In this document: positions 22,531 to 40,502 of the stretch, piece after piece
Position numbering within the stretch: position 1 is the first letter of the stretch
Layout: each line of letters starts with the position of its first letter
Position numbers and translations under genes: made by a program
The notes under the pieces: model-generated
Seen by the model: the letters and a program-made list of their open reading frames with translations, nothing else
Database searches by the model: none
Told to the model about the DNA's origin: nothing
Source: Rhynchopus euleeides
Taxonomy: Eukaryota > Euglenozoa > Diplonemea > Diplonemida > Diplonemidae
Assembly: GCA_963210315.1 (NCBI GenBank)
Contig: OY723318.1
Location: 1,674,001-1,738,000, forward strand
Length of the DNA stretch: 64,000 bases
Direction: 5' to 3'

Positions 22531-25500
22531 TAGACCCTACCCAACCCTAGGGTTGGGGTTGGGGTTAACTCCAGACCCTACCCTCACCCTAGGGTTAGGG
22601 TTAACCCTAGACCCTACCCTGGGGTTAGGGTTAACCCTATACCCTACCCAACCCTAGGGTTAGGGTCAGGGTTAACCCTATACCCTACCCAACCCTAGGG
22701 TTAGGGTCAGGGTTAACCCTACACCCTACCCAACCCTAGGGTTAGGGTCAGGGTTAACCCTAGACCCAACCCTACCCTAGGGTTAGGGTTAACCCTACAC
22801 CCTACCCAACCCTAGGGTTAGGGTTAGGGTTAACCCTAGACCCTACCCTAGGGTTAGGGTCAGGGTTAACCCTATACCCAACCCAACCCTACACCCAACC
22901 CTACCCTAGGGTTAGGGTCAGGGTTAACCCTAGTCCCAACCCTACCCTAGGGTTAGGGTTAACCCTAGACCCAACCCAACCCTACACCCAACCCTACCCT
23001 AGGGTTAGGGTTAGGGTTAACCCTAGACCCAACCCAACCCTAGGGTTAGGGTTCGGGTTAACCCTAGACCCAACCCAACCCTAGGGTTAGGGTTGGGGTT
23101 AACCCTATACCCTACCCAACCCTAGGGTTAGGGTCAGGGTTAACCCTAGACCCAACCCAACCCTAGGGTTAGGGTTAGGGTTAACCCTATACCCAACCCA
23201 ACCCTAGGGTTAGGGTTAGGGTTAACCCTATACCCAACCCAACCCTAGGGTTAGGGTTAACCCAACCCAACCCTAGGGTTAGGGTTAACCCAACCCGACC
23301 CTAGGGTTAGGGTTAACCCTACACCCTACCCAACCCTAGGGTTAGGGTCAGGGTTAACCCTAGACCCAACCCAACCCTAGGGTTAGGGTCAGGGTTAACC
23401 CTAGACCCAACCCAACCCTAGGGTTAGGGTTGGGGTTAACCCTATACCCTACCCAACCCTAGGGTTAGGGTCAGGGTTAACCCTAGACCCAACCCAACCC
23501 TAGGGTTAGGGTTAACCCTATACCCCACCCAACCCTAGGGTTAGGGTTAGGGTTAACCCAAGACCCAACCCTACCCTAGGGTTAGGGTTAACCCTATACC
23601 CTACCCAACCCTAGGGTTAGGGTTGGGGTTAACCCTATACCCTACCCTCACCCTAGGGTTAGGGTTAACCCTATACCCAACCCAACCCTAGGGTTAGGGT
23701 TAACCCAAGACCCAACCCTACCCTAGGGTTAGGGTTAGGGTTAACCCTATACACAACCCAACCCTAGGGTTAGGGTTAACCCTATACCCTACCCAACCCG
23801 AGGGTTAGGGTTGGGGGTTAACCCAAGACCCTGCCCGACCCTAGGGTTAGGGTTCACCCTAGACCCAACCCTACCCTAGGGTTCGGGTTTGGGTCAGGGT
23901 GAACCCTAGACCCGACCCAACCCTCGGATCAGGGTTGGGGTTAACCCTATACCCTACCCTAACCCTAGGGTAGGGTCTAGGGTCAACCCTGACCCTAACC
24001 CTAGGGTTGGGTAGGGTCCAGGGTTAACCCTAACCCTAACCCGAGGGTTGGGTAGGGTCTAGGGTCAGCCCTGACCCTAACCCGAGGGTTGGGTAGGGTC
24101 TAGGGTTAACCCTATCCCTAACCCTAGGGTTGGGTCAAGGGTTAACCCTAACCCTAACCCTAGGGTTGGGTAGGGTCTGGGGTCAACCCTGACCCTAACC
24201 CTAGGGTTGGGTCAAGGGTTAACCCTAACCCTAACCCTAGGGTTAGGGTAGGGTCTAGGGTTAACCCTGACCCTAACCCTAGGGTTGGGTAGGGTCTAGG
24301 GTCAACCCTGACCCTAACCCGAGGGTTCGGTAGGGTCTAGGGTTAACCCTAACCCTAACCCTAGGGTTGGGTCAAGGGTTAACCCTAACCCTAACCCTAG
24401 GGTTGGGTCAAGGGTTAACCCTAACCCTAACCCTAGGGTTAGGGTAGGGTCTAGGGTTAACCCTGACCCTAACCCTAGGGTTAGGGTAGGGTCTAGGGTC
24501 AACCCTAACCCTAACCCTAGGGTTGGGTCAAGGGTTAACCCTATCCCTAACCCTAGGGTTGGGTAGGGTCTGGGGTCAACCCTGACCCTAACCCTAGGGT
24601 TGGGTCAAGGGTTTACCCTAACCCTAACCCTAGGGTTGGGTAGGGTCTGGGGTCAACCCTGACCCTAACCCTAGGGTTGGGTCAAGGGTTAACCCTAACC
24701 CTAGGGTTAGGGTAGGGTCTAGGGTCAACCCTAACCCTAACCCTAGGGTTGGGTCAAGGGTTAACCCTATCCCTAACCCTAGGGTTGGGTAGGGTCTGGG
24801 GTCAACCCTGACCCTAACCCTAGGGTTGGGTCAAGGGTTTACCCTAACCCTAACCCTAGGGTTGGGTAGGGTCTGGGGTCAACCCTGACCCTAACCCTAG
24901 GGTTGGGTCAAGGGTTAACCCTAACCCTAGGGTTAGGGTAGGGTCTAGGGTCAACCCTAACCCTAACCCTAGGGTTGGGTCAAGGGTTAACCCTAACCCT
25001 AGGGTTAGGGTAGGGTCTAGGGTTAACCCTAACCCTAACCCTAGGGTTGGGTCAAGGGTTAACCCTAACCCTAACCCTAGGGTTGGGTAGGGTCTGGGGT
25101 CAACCCTGACCCTAACCCTAGGGTTGGGTCTAGGGTTAACCCTGACCCTAACCCTAGGGTTGGGTAGGGTCTAGGGTCAACCCTGACCCTAACCCGAGGG
25201 TTCGGTAGGGTCTAGGGTTAACCCTAACCCTAACCCTAGGGTTGGGTCAAGGGTTAACCCTAACCCTAACCCTAGGGTTCGGGTAGGGTCTAGGGTTAAC
25301 CCTGACCCTAACCCTAGGGTTAGGGTAGGGTCTAGGGTCAACCCTAACCCTAACCCTAGGGTTGGGTCAAGGGTTAACCCTAACCCTAACCCTAGGGTTG
25401 GGTAGGGTCTGGGGTCAACCCTGACCCTAACCCTAGGGTTGGGTCAAGGGTTTACCCTAACCCTAACCCTAGGGTTGGGTAGGGTCTGGGGTCAACCCTG

Positions 25501-26772
25501 ACCCTAACCCTAGGGTTAGGGTAGGGTCTAGGGTCAACCCTAACCCTAACCCTAGGGTTGGGTCAAGGGTTAACCTAACCCTAACCCTAGGGTTGGGTAG
25601 GGTCTGGGGTCAACCCTGACCCTAACCCTAGGGTTGGGTCAAGGGTTTACCCTAACCCTAACCCTAGGGTTGGGTAGGGTCTGGGGTCAACCCTGACCCT
25701 AACCCTAGGGTTGGGTCAAGGGTTAACCCTAACCCTAACCCTAGGGTTAGGGTAGGGTCTAGGGTTAACCCTGACCCTAACCCTAGGGTTGGGTCAAGGG
25801 TTTACCCTAACCCTAACCCTAGGGTTGGGTAGGGTCTGGGGTCAACCCTGACCCTAACCCTAGGGTTGGGTCAAGGGTTAACCCTAACCCTAGGGTTAGG
25901 GTAGGGTCTAGGGTCAACCCTAACCCTAACCCTAGGGTTGGGTCAAGGGTTAACCCTAACCCTAGGGTTAGGGTAGGGTCTAGGGTTAACCCTAACCCTA
26001 ACCCTAGGGTTGGGTCAAGGGTTAACCCTAACCCTAACCCTAGGGTTGGGTAGGGTCTGGGGTCAACCCTGACCCTAACCCTAGGGTTGGGTCTAGGGTT
26101 AACCCTGACCCTAACCCTAGGGTTGGGTAGGGTCTAGGGTCAACCCTGACCCTAACCCGAGGGTTCGGTAGGGTCTAGGGTTAACCCTAACCCTAACCCT
26201 AGGGTTGGGTCAAGGGTTAACCCTAACCCTAACCCTAGGGTTCGGGTAGGGTCTAGGGTTAACCCTGACCCTAACCCTAGGGTTAGGGTAGGGTCTAGGG
26301 TCAACCCTAACCCTAACCCTAGGGTTGGGTCAAGGGTTAACCCTAACCCTAACCCTAGGGTTGGGTAGGGTCTGGGGTCAACCCTGACCCTAACCCTAGG
26401 GTTGGGTCAAGGGTTTACCCTAACCCTAACCCTAGGGTTGGGTAGGGTCTGGGGTCAACCCTGACCCTAACCCTAGGGTTAGGGTAGGGTCTAGGGTCAA
26501 CCCTAACCCTAACCCTAGGGTTGGGTCAAGGGTTAACCTAACCCTAACCCTAGGGTTGGGTAGGGTCTGGGGTCAACCCTGACCCTAACCCTAGGGTTGG
26601 GTCAAGGGTTTACCCTAACCCTAACCCTAGGGTTGGGTAGGGTCCAGGGTCAACCCTGACCCTTACCCTAGGGTTGGGTAGGGTCTGGGGTCAACCCTGA
26701 CCCTAACCCTAGGGTTGGGTCAAGGGTTTACCCTAACCCTAACCCTAGGGTTGGGTAGGGTCTGGGGTCAAC
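22531..26772. repeat. 4.2-kb telomere-like array in alternating orientation
   Basis: The block is made of TTAGGG and its variants (TCAGGG, TTGGGG, TTGGG, TAGGG), but orientation flips every 20-40 bp: G-rich and C-rich stretches meet alternately at AACCCTAGGGTT and GGGTTAACCC centres. From 22,531 to about 23,970 the common unit is AGGGTCAGGGTTAACCC with ACCCAACCC; from there to 26,772 its reverse complement prevails, so the array is inverted about itself. Segments of about 0.88-0.96 kb repeat in the second half. It is interstitial: unrelated DNA lies on both sides within the window. Confidence 0.95.
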
Positions 26773-26950
26773 AATAATCCCCCCCCCAATCACATTTCTT
26801 CCTTCTTTTCCTCCCGTGTTTCTGTGTTGCCCTTCTTTTTTTCTCGCGCACCGTTTACCGCCTCCTTTTTTTTATATTCGAATAGGAGTCGTCTCTCACG
26901 GTCGATGAAATAACCCACCCGACCCCTCGCCCCCCCCCACCCCCCCCCCC
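26773..26950. other. Short spacer
   Basis: Unrelated sequence with C-runs between the telomere-like block and the next element. Confidence 0.5.
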
Positions 26951-28097
26951 TAGGGGGGGCTAATTCAACCCAAAAAACGGGAGTAAACCCCACTTTTTCA
27001 GGGAGCACCCCTAAACATGAAATCAATGCTACATACCGACCCAAACCAGTCCAGAAACGTGTTTCTGGGGGGTTTTGGTGACCTGTGTGGCCCAGAGAGG
27101 CCCAGAAACGCGATTTTTTTCAGTTGGCACAGATGTGGTACCAGATGCGGTACCTGAATGGCCCGAGAAAAACAGCCGGCGGGCACTCCTTTCTGCAGGC
27201 ACTGCGGCTTGACGTCATATGTCACCATTGCATCAATGTAGTCATGATTGAGCCACTTCGATAGTGTTCCGCCCCCTTCACAGTTTTTAAGATCGGCAAG
27301 GTGTGTTTATCGTCGTTGGCGTGCCACCGTACCTTTTTCACGTACCCCAATGCTGGCTGGCACGACATGAACTGCGCCAGCCACTCCGGTGCATCTCCCG
27401 GAGGAGGGAGACGAGCTTATCCTCGAGAAGGAAAACGTTCTCGATCCGAGTGGCGCTCAGCTCGCCAGCAGGTTCCTTGTCATTTGCCTTCAATTATTTG
27501 AGGGCGTAGCCGCCCCATTAGAATGGCAAGGGCCGCTAGTTGATTACTCTCAATGAGAGCAGGGCATCAAGGGCTCACTTTGGGGGATATCGAGGTCGCT
27601 GAGTTGTTGCCACCTCTGAATGGCGTCGGAACGGACAAACCCTCTGAGCAGCGTCCTGCTTCCGCCCATAGTGCGTGCCCATCATCTCCGGAACCTCAAT
27701 CTACAAGGGATACGAACCTTCTCAGTGCAAATACGAGTGCACTTTGGCCTCTGCCCCCACCTCGCGGTGCTGCTTGTCGCCCCTCGGTACATGGTGCTGT
27801 CACATCGATCCGCGTCATCAAGTAGAGCTTGACCGATGAACCATTCGGTTGCTTCGACCACAGGTTTCGCTGTATGTTGCAAGCAGCCGCTGTAAACTGG
27901 CACAGCACCGGTACCACATCTGTGCCAAAAAATTGGAGACGCAAAAAATGAGCTTTCCGGGCCGAATTTGGGCCTATTTCGGGCAGATACCGGATTTCCG
28001 GGGTGATATGGGGTGTTTCTGGCCTTTTGGTGCCCTTGGGGGCCTCTCTGCGGCGAAGTTGAAAATTTGGGTTTACTCCCGGTTTTAGCCCCCCCTA
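26951..28097. mobile_element. 1,147-bp terminal-inverted-repeat element
   Basis: TAGGGGGGGCTAA (26,951-26,963) and TTAGCCCCCCCTA (28,085-28,097) are a perfect 13-bp inverted repeat; CGGGAGTAAACCC (about 26,978) and its complement (about 28,070) add a second matched pair. The minus strand has protein-like pieces: about 27,945-27,680 includes VVEATEWFIGQALLDDADRC, and about 27,490-27,340 includes ATRIENVFLLEDKLVSLLRE, separated by stops and frameshifts. This suggests a decayed transposase; I recognise no DDE/DDD motif. C-runs outside both ends obscure any target duplication. Confidence 0.65.
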
Positions 28098-29424
28098 CCC
28101 CCCCCCCCCCCCTCGAGATCCTCATGGTTTTTCGAGAAGGTGCTGGGAGGCTTGCCTTTCCATTCACTCTCGACAATCAAACTCCCTCGAGGATGCTCAT
28201 TTTGGCCGAGTTGGACACGAGTATAGCACTGGATCTCAGACATCACAACCTGCATATCGAGTGAAGGGATATCACATCCTTGTGCTTCCTTCGACTTCTA
28301 TTCCCCCCATGTTTTTTTACCTCCTGTCAAGAAGAGAATCAGTTTATTTTTGGAGGTTTGGACAAAGCACTCCTGGAAAAATGCGAAACAGGTTTGAACT
28401 CCCGGACCTTTGGGAGAAGGTGCAAAAAAACAAAGAGTGAATCACATCGCGCACGGGCCCCCTGTTTTGAGACAGGGCTGCGACAGACGGAGGGGGCTGA
28501 AGAAGAAGTTGAAATAAACAAAGTCTTTAAGAACACACCAGGGCAGCCCACCCGCACTGCGAAGAAAGGAACGGCACCACACACAGGACTCCATGCCTGA
28601 CTGTCCCTGGAACCGAGACACACGAGTGGTCCAACACTGCAGAGAGAGTCCACAACGAGGGTGGTCGCAGTGGTTCTGCTACAAACCGTGTCAAGCTGTG
28701 TGTGCTGTTGCCACGAAGAGTTGGAAAAAGAAAACAGTGGCCCGTTCACGACAATAGTGGGGGGTTCAACCGTCGGACACAACAGGGTGGGGTGGGGTGG
28801 CGGCGGAGCTGCTGGGTGTGAAATGTTGTGCGCACCAGCCCCTCCGCTTTGGCCCAGCTCCATTTTTGTTGTGGCGGCGGTTATTTCTTTATACGCACAC
28901 TTGTGAGCAGAAGAATTCCACTCCACCACAGCTAAACGTGCTCCGCACACCACTAGCCTCCCCCGTCACAGTTGGAGGTTTTGTGTGTGTGGAAGCGTCA
29001 CCGCATCACAAACAACATACGAGCAAAGAGCAGCTGTGCTGGGGTGACACTTTTTTTTCTGCCAGGCGAGCTTCGGCCCCACTCAGAAAAAGCAGCAGAT
29101 CACCACACACACACGCCTACAGAGAGAGAGAAAAACAGCCGGACCATCGAGGAGGACACCTGGGACACACACACCCTGCAGCGCGCTTGCCCTCATCCCC
29201 CCTTACCCTTCCCAACACCCCATCCCCGCCCACCCCGTTTGAACTTGAGTTTTCATGAACACTTCCACTCCCCCACGAATCTTGACAGCATGAAGTCAGA
29301 ACAGAGCACACAGCCAGGGGTTTTTCACGGCCACCACCACCTCGACAACCCTCCCCCCAGCAGAACACCGCCCAAACGAGCCACACCGAGCTGCGGGCAG
29401 GGAGGGGGGCGGTGTTGTGGTGCC
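28098..29424. other. Spacer and 5' flank of the next gene
   Basis: No independent gene is supported. A C-run starts it. The region 28,890-29,420 is the probable promoter and leader of the gene at 29,425; I see no clear TATA box. A word like GTGGAAGCGTCACCGCATCA at 28,988 resembles the right end of family E. Confidence 0.4.
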
Positions 29425-31920
29425 ATGTTTCTGAAGGCGACATGCAGGCGGCTGTGGAGCAGCTCAGCGCAGGTGCTGCACTACAGCAGCGAGTTTGGGA
29501 GTGCCCCTGTTCCGGCGCAGGGGGCGTCTGAAGCTGCACTGGAGTACGAGCAGCACCACCGCATCAGCGGAGGCAGCTTGGGGCTGGTGGACGGGAAGAG
29601 CGCGCTGCGCGCCGGCCCGTCTGTCGCGGTGTCGCCCGCAGAGCTTCCCGCAGCCACCGGTCTGCAGGCGATTGGCACGACGCAGGTGGCGTCGCCGCCG
29701 CTGTTCAGCAGCCTCCCTCTGAAGGAGGGCGGCAGCACCGGCGCCGTGTTCCCCATCCCGACCACTCGGTTCGCAAAGGGCAAGCTTGTGCTGGCGGTGG
29801 GCCACCACGAGCTGGATGACATCTCCAACGTCTCCCCTGGCACAGTGTCCGAAGTATGCATGAGGTTGGCCTGCCGGGGTTGGGGGGTGGGGGGGACGGG
29901 GTGCAGACCGGTAAGGGGACGTCAGGCTGAGTCGTCCTGATGAATGGGTCAGGGGGTGGGTGGGGGAGGGGGGCGAAGGGGCCTGCGGGTGGCTTTGCTG
30001 GTCACACCCCCGCTGAATGGTGCACCGCGCACCGCCAACCACCACCGCTGCCCCACCACCCTTTGCAGGAGGCGGTTGATGAGAACTCTTTCGAAACTAC
30101 AACGGCAAACCTGGGGCCTGGTTCCTTCATCCTTGACATGGAGTTTCCGAACCGACTCTGCGGCGTCGTGCTTGCGGACGGCACAATTATGAGCGCCAAG
30201 GTATGCCCGAAGGAGAGAGGGGGCAGGGTGGGGACGACGAGTGCGGAGAGCGGAGAGAGCACAACGAAACATTCAATTTCGCCCTTCATAAGTTCATTGG
30301 GATCACTTGGGTTTTGGGGTTGGGGGGCTCGAGCTCGATGGCGAGACGCAAAGTGTTGATGTCTGCTGGTACGGCCTGTCGACAGGGACGCAGTGCGCCG
30401 GAGCGCTTGAAGGATCGCTCCAAGTCCTTTCGGGGGTCGGACGGTTCAGGCCGTCCACCACTGATTCTTTGCCCAGCCAGGGCAAAACCGCCCGTCGCAG
30501 TCGCAGGCGAGCGGCTGGCCCGTCCACGACTCCCACTGTGGGCGCGGAAATCCAGCATGCGGCGCCAGGGCTCCCGACAAAGTGTTCATCGCGCCTTTGT
30601 AGATACGGCGCAGCGTCGCCGCGGAAGCGATCTCCTCCGTGTGGCGAGGGCGACCGCGCGGCTTGGCTCCGGCTCCGGAGTGGCGTCGGCAAGGGTGGGT
30701 GTGTGGCGTGTGAGGGGGAGGAGACGGGAGGGCGGGAGGGCGGGAGCGGGGGGGGGGGGGTTGGGGTGCAAATGGGCGCCCCCTAGTTGCTTTAGCGGGA
30801 GCGGCGCCCCGCCACCGAAAAGCCTGCCGCCTCTCCGGCTTCTCAACACGAGGCTGGAAGCGTGCCTGCCCCTTCGGCCCCCGCCTTTTCTCTCTAAGAG
30901 ACGCCGCCATCCACCCGAGATCGAGGCAATGCTGGAGATATCGGGCTGCGCCTGACGTAACCCTCGTTGTGCCGAGATGGGAGCGGATCACAGACATCCT
31001 GGATGGCATCCGCAGCAGAGGTGACGTCTCACTTGACGCGAGGACGACTTGCTGAGGTGCAGCGTACAGGACGGGCTCCTGTCCTGGGATCGGGTGGATG
31101 TGGCTGCGGCCCCACGCGTATAGCCCCTCGTGGGGCTGGTTGGCTGTGTCTGGGCGAGCTGCTCCTGGCCTGCTTCCTCTCCCTGAGCCCTGTGGACCAC
31201 CTTCGAGACATCCCTTTGCTGCTGTCCCTGCGATGTGCACCGTTTCCGCGTGGGACTGCCACCCCACGTATCGCGATTCCCGAGTGGGTGTGGCGGTCTG
31301 CTTTGATCTCGAGTCTCCTTTTGATAGAACAGCACCGCTTTCGTTTTCACCCCCCCCCCCTGGAAATGCTCACTGTGACGCAGCTGTTTGACCTGAATCA
31401 GTGCTGCCTTCGCTCTGCGGGCCATCGAAGAAACTCCCCTTGCCACTGCAGTCCCGTCCACGAGTCTTTTTCGGGTAGTGTGCCACTCCGATCCCTTGAA
31501 GCAGACCCGACCTCCGGCACATCCGCTGCTTTTCGTCCCTTCATGAAGGAATGCACCCAGTCGACGTGCCGTTTCGGGAAGAGCTCATTTTCTCCGCATC
31601 CTGCCCAGGACTGTGGGAGGCCTTCGTGAAGTCTGTGCGGGGGTTGATCACGTCGCCCTTGTTCTTTGTTTTCCCACCCCACCCACCCACCCACCCACCC
31701 CACGCCACAGGACCCCTGGTTCATCGTGAACTGGGTGTCGCACGTGCTGCCCGACCTTGCCACGGAAGATCAAGGCAAGTACCCCCCGCCGCTCCTGCAG
31801 TACATCAACGACGTGAAGCGCACCATCGTGAAGAACCAGGCCGACATCCCCTCCATGCGCCTCTGCCAGAGCATCTTCGTGAAGAACTCCATCGAAGACT
31901 TTGGCTACTTCATGCTGTAA
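29425..31920 (+). CDS. Conserved-looking three-exon gene, probable mitochondrial protein of unknown function
   Basis: Exons are 29,425-29,853, 30,069-30,200 and 31,711-31,920. All junctions are phase 0 and give 256 residues. Donors are GTATGC twice; acceptors are TTTGCAG|G and GCCACAG|G. The start MFLKATCRRLWSSSAQVLHY is basic, Ser/Leu-rich and free of acidic residues, as in mitochondrial targeting signals; an in-frame ATG at 29,290 would add 45 low-complexity residues and is less likely. The middle is Gly/Ala/Ser-rich. The last 70 residues are amphipathic (DPWFIVNWVSHVLPDL, then KNSIEDFGYFML at the C-terminus). I do not recognise the family. The exon model rests on shared splice motifs, kept frame and protein-like composition. 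Confidence 0.7.
30201..31710 (-). other. 1.5-kb intron with possible eroded antisense coding sequence
   Basis: Long frames run antisense (for example 31,267-30,446 and 31,461-30,988) but overlap in different phases and show no domain I recognise. They may be remnants of a transposon in the intron. A pyrimidine and ACCC-rich tract (31,672-31,705) precedes the acceptor. Confidence 0.3.
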
Positions 31921-33913
31921 GCCGGCAGGCCTGGGGATATACCAAACCAAGGACACCCCCCGGGAGAGGAACAGGGTTGCCGTTGCAGAAAGGACATCCC
32001 CACACCCGGTGGAGGTAGGGCATGGCACATGGTCTCTCTCAGGGTTCCCTCGGGGTAGGTCTATAATAGAGGGCCTGCGGGCCTGCAGGCCTGCAAACTG
32101 AACTCGAGCCCACCGATCCATATCCCCCACTGCTGCACTGCGATGGTTCAGATGGCGCACGGGTCGGGTTGGTCGGAGCCTCGGGCGGGATTCCGGTCCC
32201 CATTCCGACCCGTCTGACTACCCTGTGGTGGGGCAGCTGCACCGGATTGGCCCTTTCCCCACCCCCACCCCCTTCCTCCTGGGTGGGATAGCGGGGACAA
32301 ACCCGTAGCGTCTAGGGGAGAGGTTTTTTGACTGGGCGGTCCGGACTGCAGTCCGAAACCCCGGCCGCCGCGCCGTGACACCCACCCCCCACCCCCCTTC
32401 CTTCCCCCCCCCCCCCCCCCCCCCCCGCCTGTGGGAGGTCCGCTTCTCTGCTGCCTTGCTTTTTGTGAGTTTAGTTCAAGGCGGATCTTGAGAACTGAAA
32501 GGGGGGGAGGGAGGAGGGTTTTGTGCCTTTTTTTGAGCTGCATTCATGGGGCGGCTTGACGACCCCCCCCCCCTCTCCTGCCCCCAAAACACTGGATCTC
32601 AGACACAACCTGCATAACGAGTGAAGGGTGATCATTCTTGTGCTCCCTTCAAATTCGATTTCACTACCCCCCCCCCCCCCTGCCCCCACCGTACCCCCAC
32701 TTCATCAGACTGGGGGTGTGGTGCTGCGCACAGAGTGGGTGGTGGGTGGGGTGGGGTGGGGTCTGCGTTCCAACAAAATAACCACCTCCACTCCCCCCAC
32801 CCCACCCCCTCCCCCCCCCCCCCCCACCCCCCACTCACCACCAAAACCTCCTTGTTCCATGCCCGCGGCTAATATGGTCGAGTCTTTTGTCCCCCCACCA
32901 CGGTCCCCCCCAACACCCACACACACACAACCCCTTTCTGTCCCTCTGTCCCTTGAGACGGAAACACACCTGCGAATATCGTGTTTTTTATGGTTTTTAT
33001 TCTCCACTTCACGCAATGTTTAGTGGGGGGGTCTAGGGTGTGCGGACGCCCTCCCCCCCTCCCAGTGGGCCCCCCAACCCACCCACGACCGCCACCCCCC
33101 CCGCAACGTTGTACATTCGGTCGGCCTGGCACAGCGCCTCCGGGCACATCACTGGTGTTCGTTCCGTTCTTCTGCTGAGAGAGGCTGTGTCTGCACTGCT
33201 GCGGCGTTTTTTTAAATAACGCCTTATCTTTTTGGACAAAAGAATTTTAAACCAAAAAACGGAGACTCTCTCTTCCAAAAAAAACTAACAGCCCAAGGAG
33301 AGCGGGGGGGAAAACAGGTGTGGTATCTGTGCCCTGGGCCTGTGCCCTTCTTTTTTGTTGACGAATATATCGAACGTTCCCATTTCTTCCCTGCAAAAGA
33401 AAAAAATGCAAACGCGTCTCGCGCTGCGGGGGGGGGGGGGGGGATATTTTTCATTTCTTCTTTTGGGCCACAGTCTGCTAGCTTGCAAGCCCGAATCCCC
33501 CCATGAAGCCAATTGTCGGTGGGGCGGGTGTGTCAAGAGCAGGGTCTGTCCGGTGTGCTCTACACGACTCTAAAAATATTCACGTATGTGTGTGGGTGGG
33601 CGGGTGGGGTGGGTGGGGGACGGATGGCTGTCGGAACAGAACCCAGGACAGCCCCGCTGGCCGCAATTTGTGCGGCAGACTGGCACACCTCGGGCATCTC
33701 CTGTTTGTGCTCCCTCTGTGCACCCCTGCACCCCCCCTCGACGCTGGTTGGGCTGCTCAGGCAGGGCCCGGGGGAGGTGCACCTCACGGCATAAACCACC
33801 TCCCACTCCACAGCAGGTAACCTGCTGTGTGTCCTCAAAACACAGTTTTGAGACTCACACCACCACCACCTCCCACCCCCAACCACTGCCCCAACCCACC
33901 CCCCGTATACACA
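31921..33913. other. Intergenic, C/G homopolymers
   Basis: No gene is supported. The stretch includes a palindromic GCCTGCGGGCCTGCAGGCCTG at about 32,074 and C-runs near 32,407-32,426, 32,660 and 32,810, with a G-run near 33,428. CCCACC and CCAACC repeats lead up to the next start codon. Confidence 0.45.
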
Positions 33914-39273
<5,360 letters not shown>

Positions 39274-40423
39274 CCATAACATCAGCTCTGTCCAACCCAC
39301 CCCTCTGTATGTAACCGCCCACGCGCCATAAGCCCCAAAAGCGCAGGCCCTGCACTCGGCATGCGCGTGGGTTTATATTTTTTGATCTTTCCCCCGTCTT
39401 TTTCTTCTTCCACGTTTTTCCGCCTCTTCTTTATGCACGGGGGGGTGTCGCGCGATTGGCGAATACCCCCTTTCGGCTCTTCTCTTCAAATTCGCACTAA
39501 AACTAATTTTACCAACAGTTTATACCCACCTTGTCAGCAGAAGATGTCACGGCAGCACAGCCAAAAAACGCACTCTGCACACCACGAGCCCTCAGCACAG
39601 GGTCTGGTGGAAGCGATCAACGCAAAACTGCATCATCTGTGATCGACAGCAGGTCACAAGTGCCAAAAAATATAGGCCCTTTTCTTTTGGAAGCGTCAAC
39701 AGACCACGCAACCAAACTTCTCGCAAGGAGCGGGCTGTGCTGCAGCGACATTCCGCGGGGGGAGTGGGTGACCACAAGACAGCATTTAACACATCAGGCT
39801 TCCTTCTGGCGGCGTTGCTATTTTGTTCGCACCACCTCCACCCCCACCCCCTCTCTCCCCGCTTCCCCCCCCCCCCCCCACCCACCCCCAACCCCCGCCC
39901 ACACTGCATACTGACACACCCCGCATATCGAGGGAACGGAGGAAATTGCCATCCTTCTCCGTTTGATATTTCAGGCACCCCTGCTTGCTACAAGGGGGGC
40001 ATGGGTGAGCGAGAGAAGAATAAGCCGTTGCTGTTTTCTTTTCGTTTCCCGCTTCTCTCTGCTGCGGTTCCTTCAACCATTCTTCTGCCCCCCCCCCTCC
40101 CCCCGGCCCCCTAGCTCGCCCCGCCCCTCCCCTCTCCGTCCTGCAGGGGATTGCCGAATGGTGGAGACACACAAAACACACACATGTGAAGAAAAATGCA
40201 GCACGGTCCCGCCCTCTGTGCCAGACCAACACACCACCAAAGGAAAAGAGGAAGAGGCGACGTAAGGCAATGCCTCCGTGCGGCCAGGAGAACACGAAAT
40301 AGCGACCCCCTCAACGGGGAATGCTACGAGCACGGCCAAAAATCGTTCAAAATCGTTCAAAATGTCGCGCTAGAAAGACGCCGCCTTGAAACTGGTTTCA
40401 AACACATGTGAAGACACAAGACG
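39274..40423. other. 3' flank and intergenic DNA
   Basis: No gene is supported. A GGAAGCGATCAACGCAAAAC word at 39,608 resembles the right end of family E. C-runs lie near 39,866 and 40,088. The 40,320-40,370 stretch repeats ATCGTTCAAA. Confidence 0.45.
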
Positions 40424-40502
40424 CAACTTCATTTCTTCCTTTTCTCCCTCTCCAACCCCACCCGTGACACCACCAGGGTTTAGCTAGCCCTGGTCCGATT
40501 AT

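Noticed and set aside
24314-24502. Open frames in the telomere-like array
   Set aside because: TTAGGG-type repeats lack stops in some phases. No start context or protein logic exists.
28395-28425. tRNA-like B-box word GGTTTGAACTCCCGGACC
   Set aside because: It resembles a tRNA T-arm but I could not find a matching acceptor stem, D-arm or anticodon arm at the right spacing.
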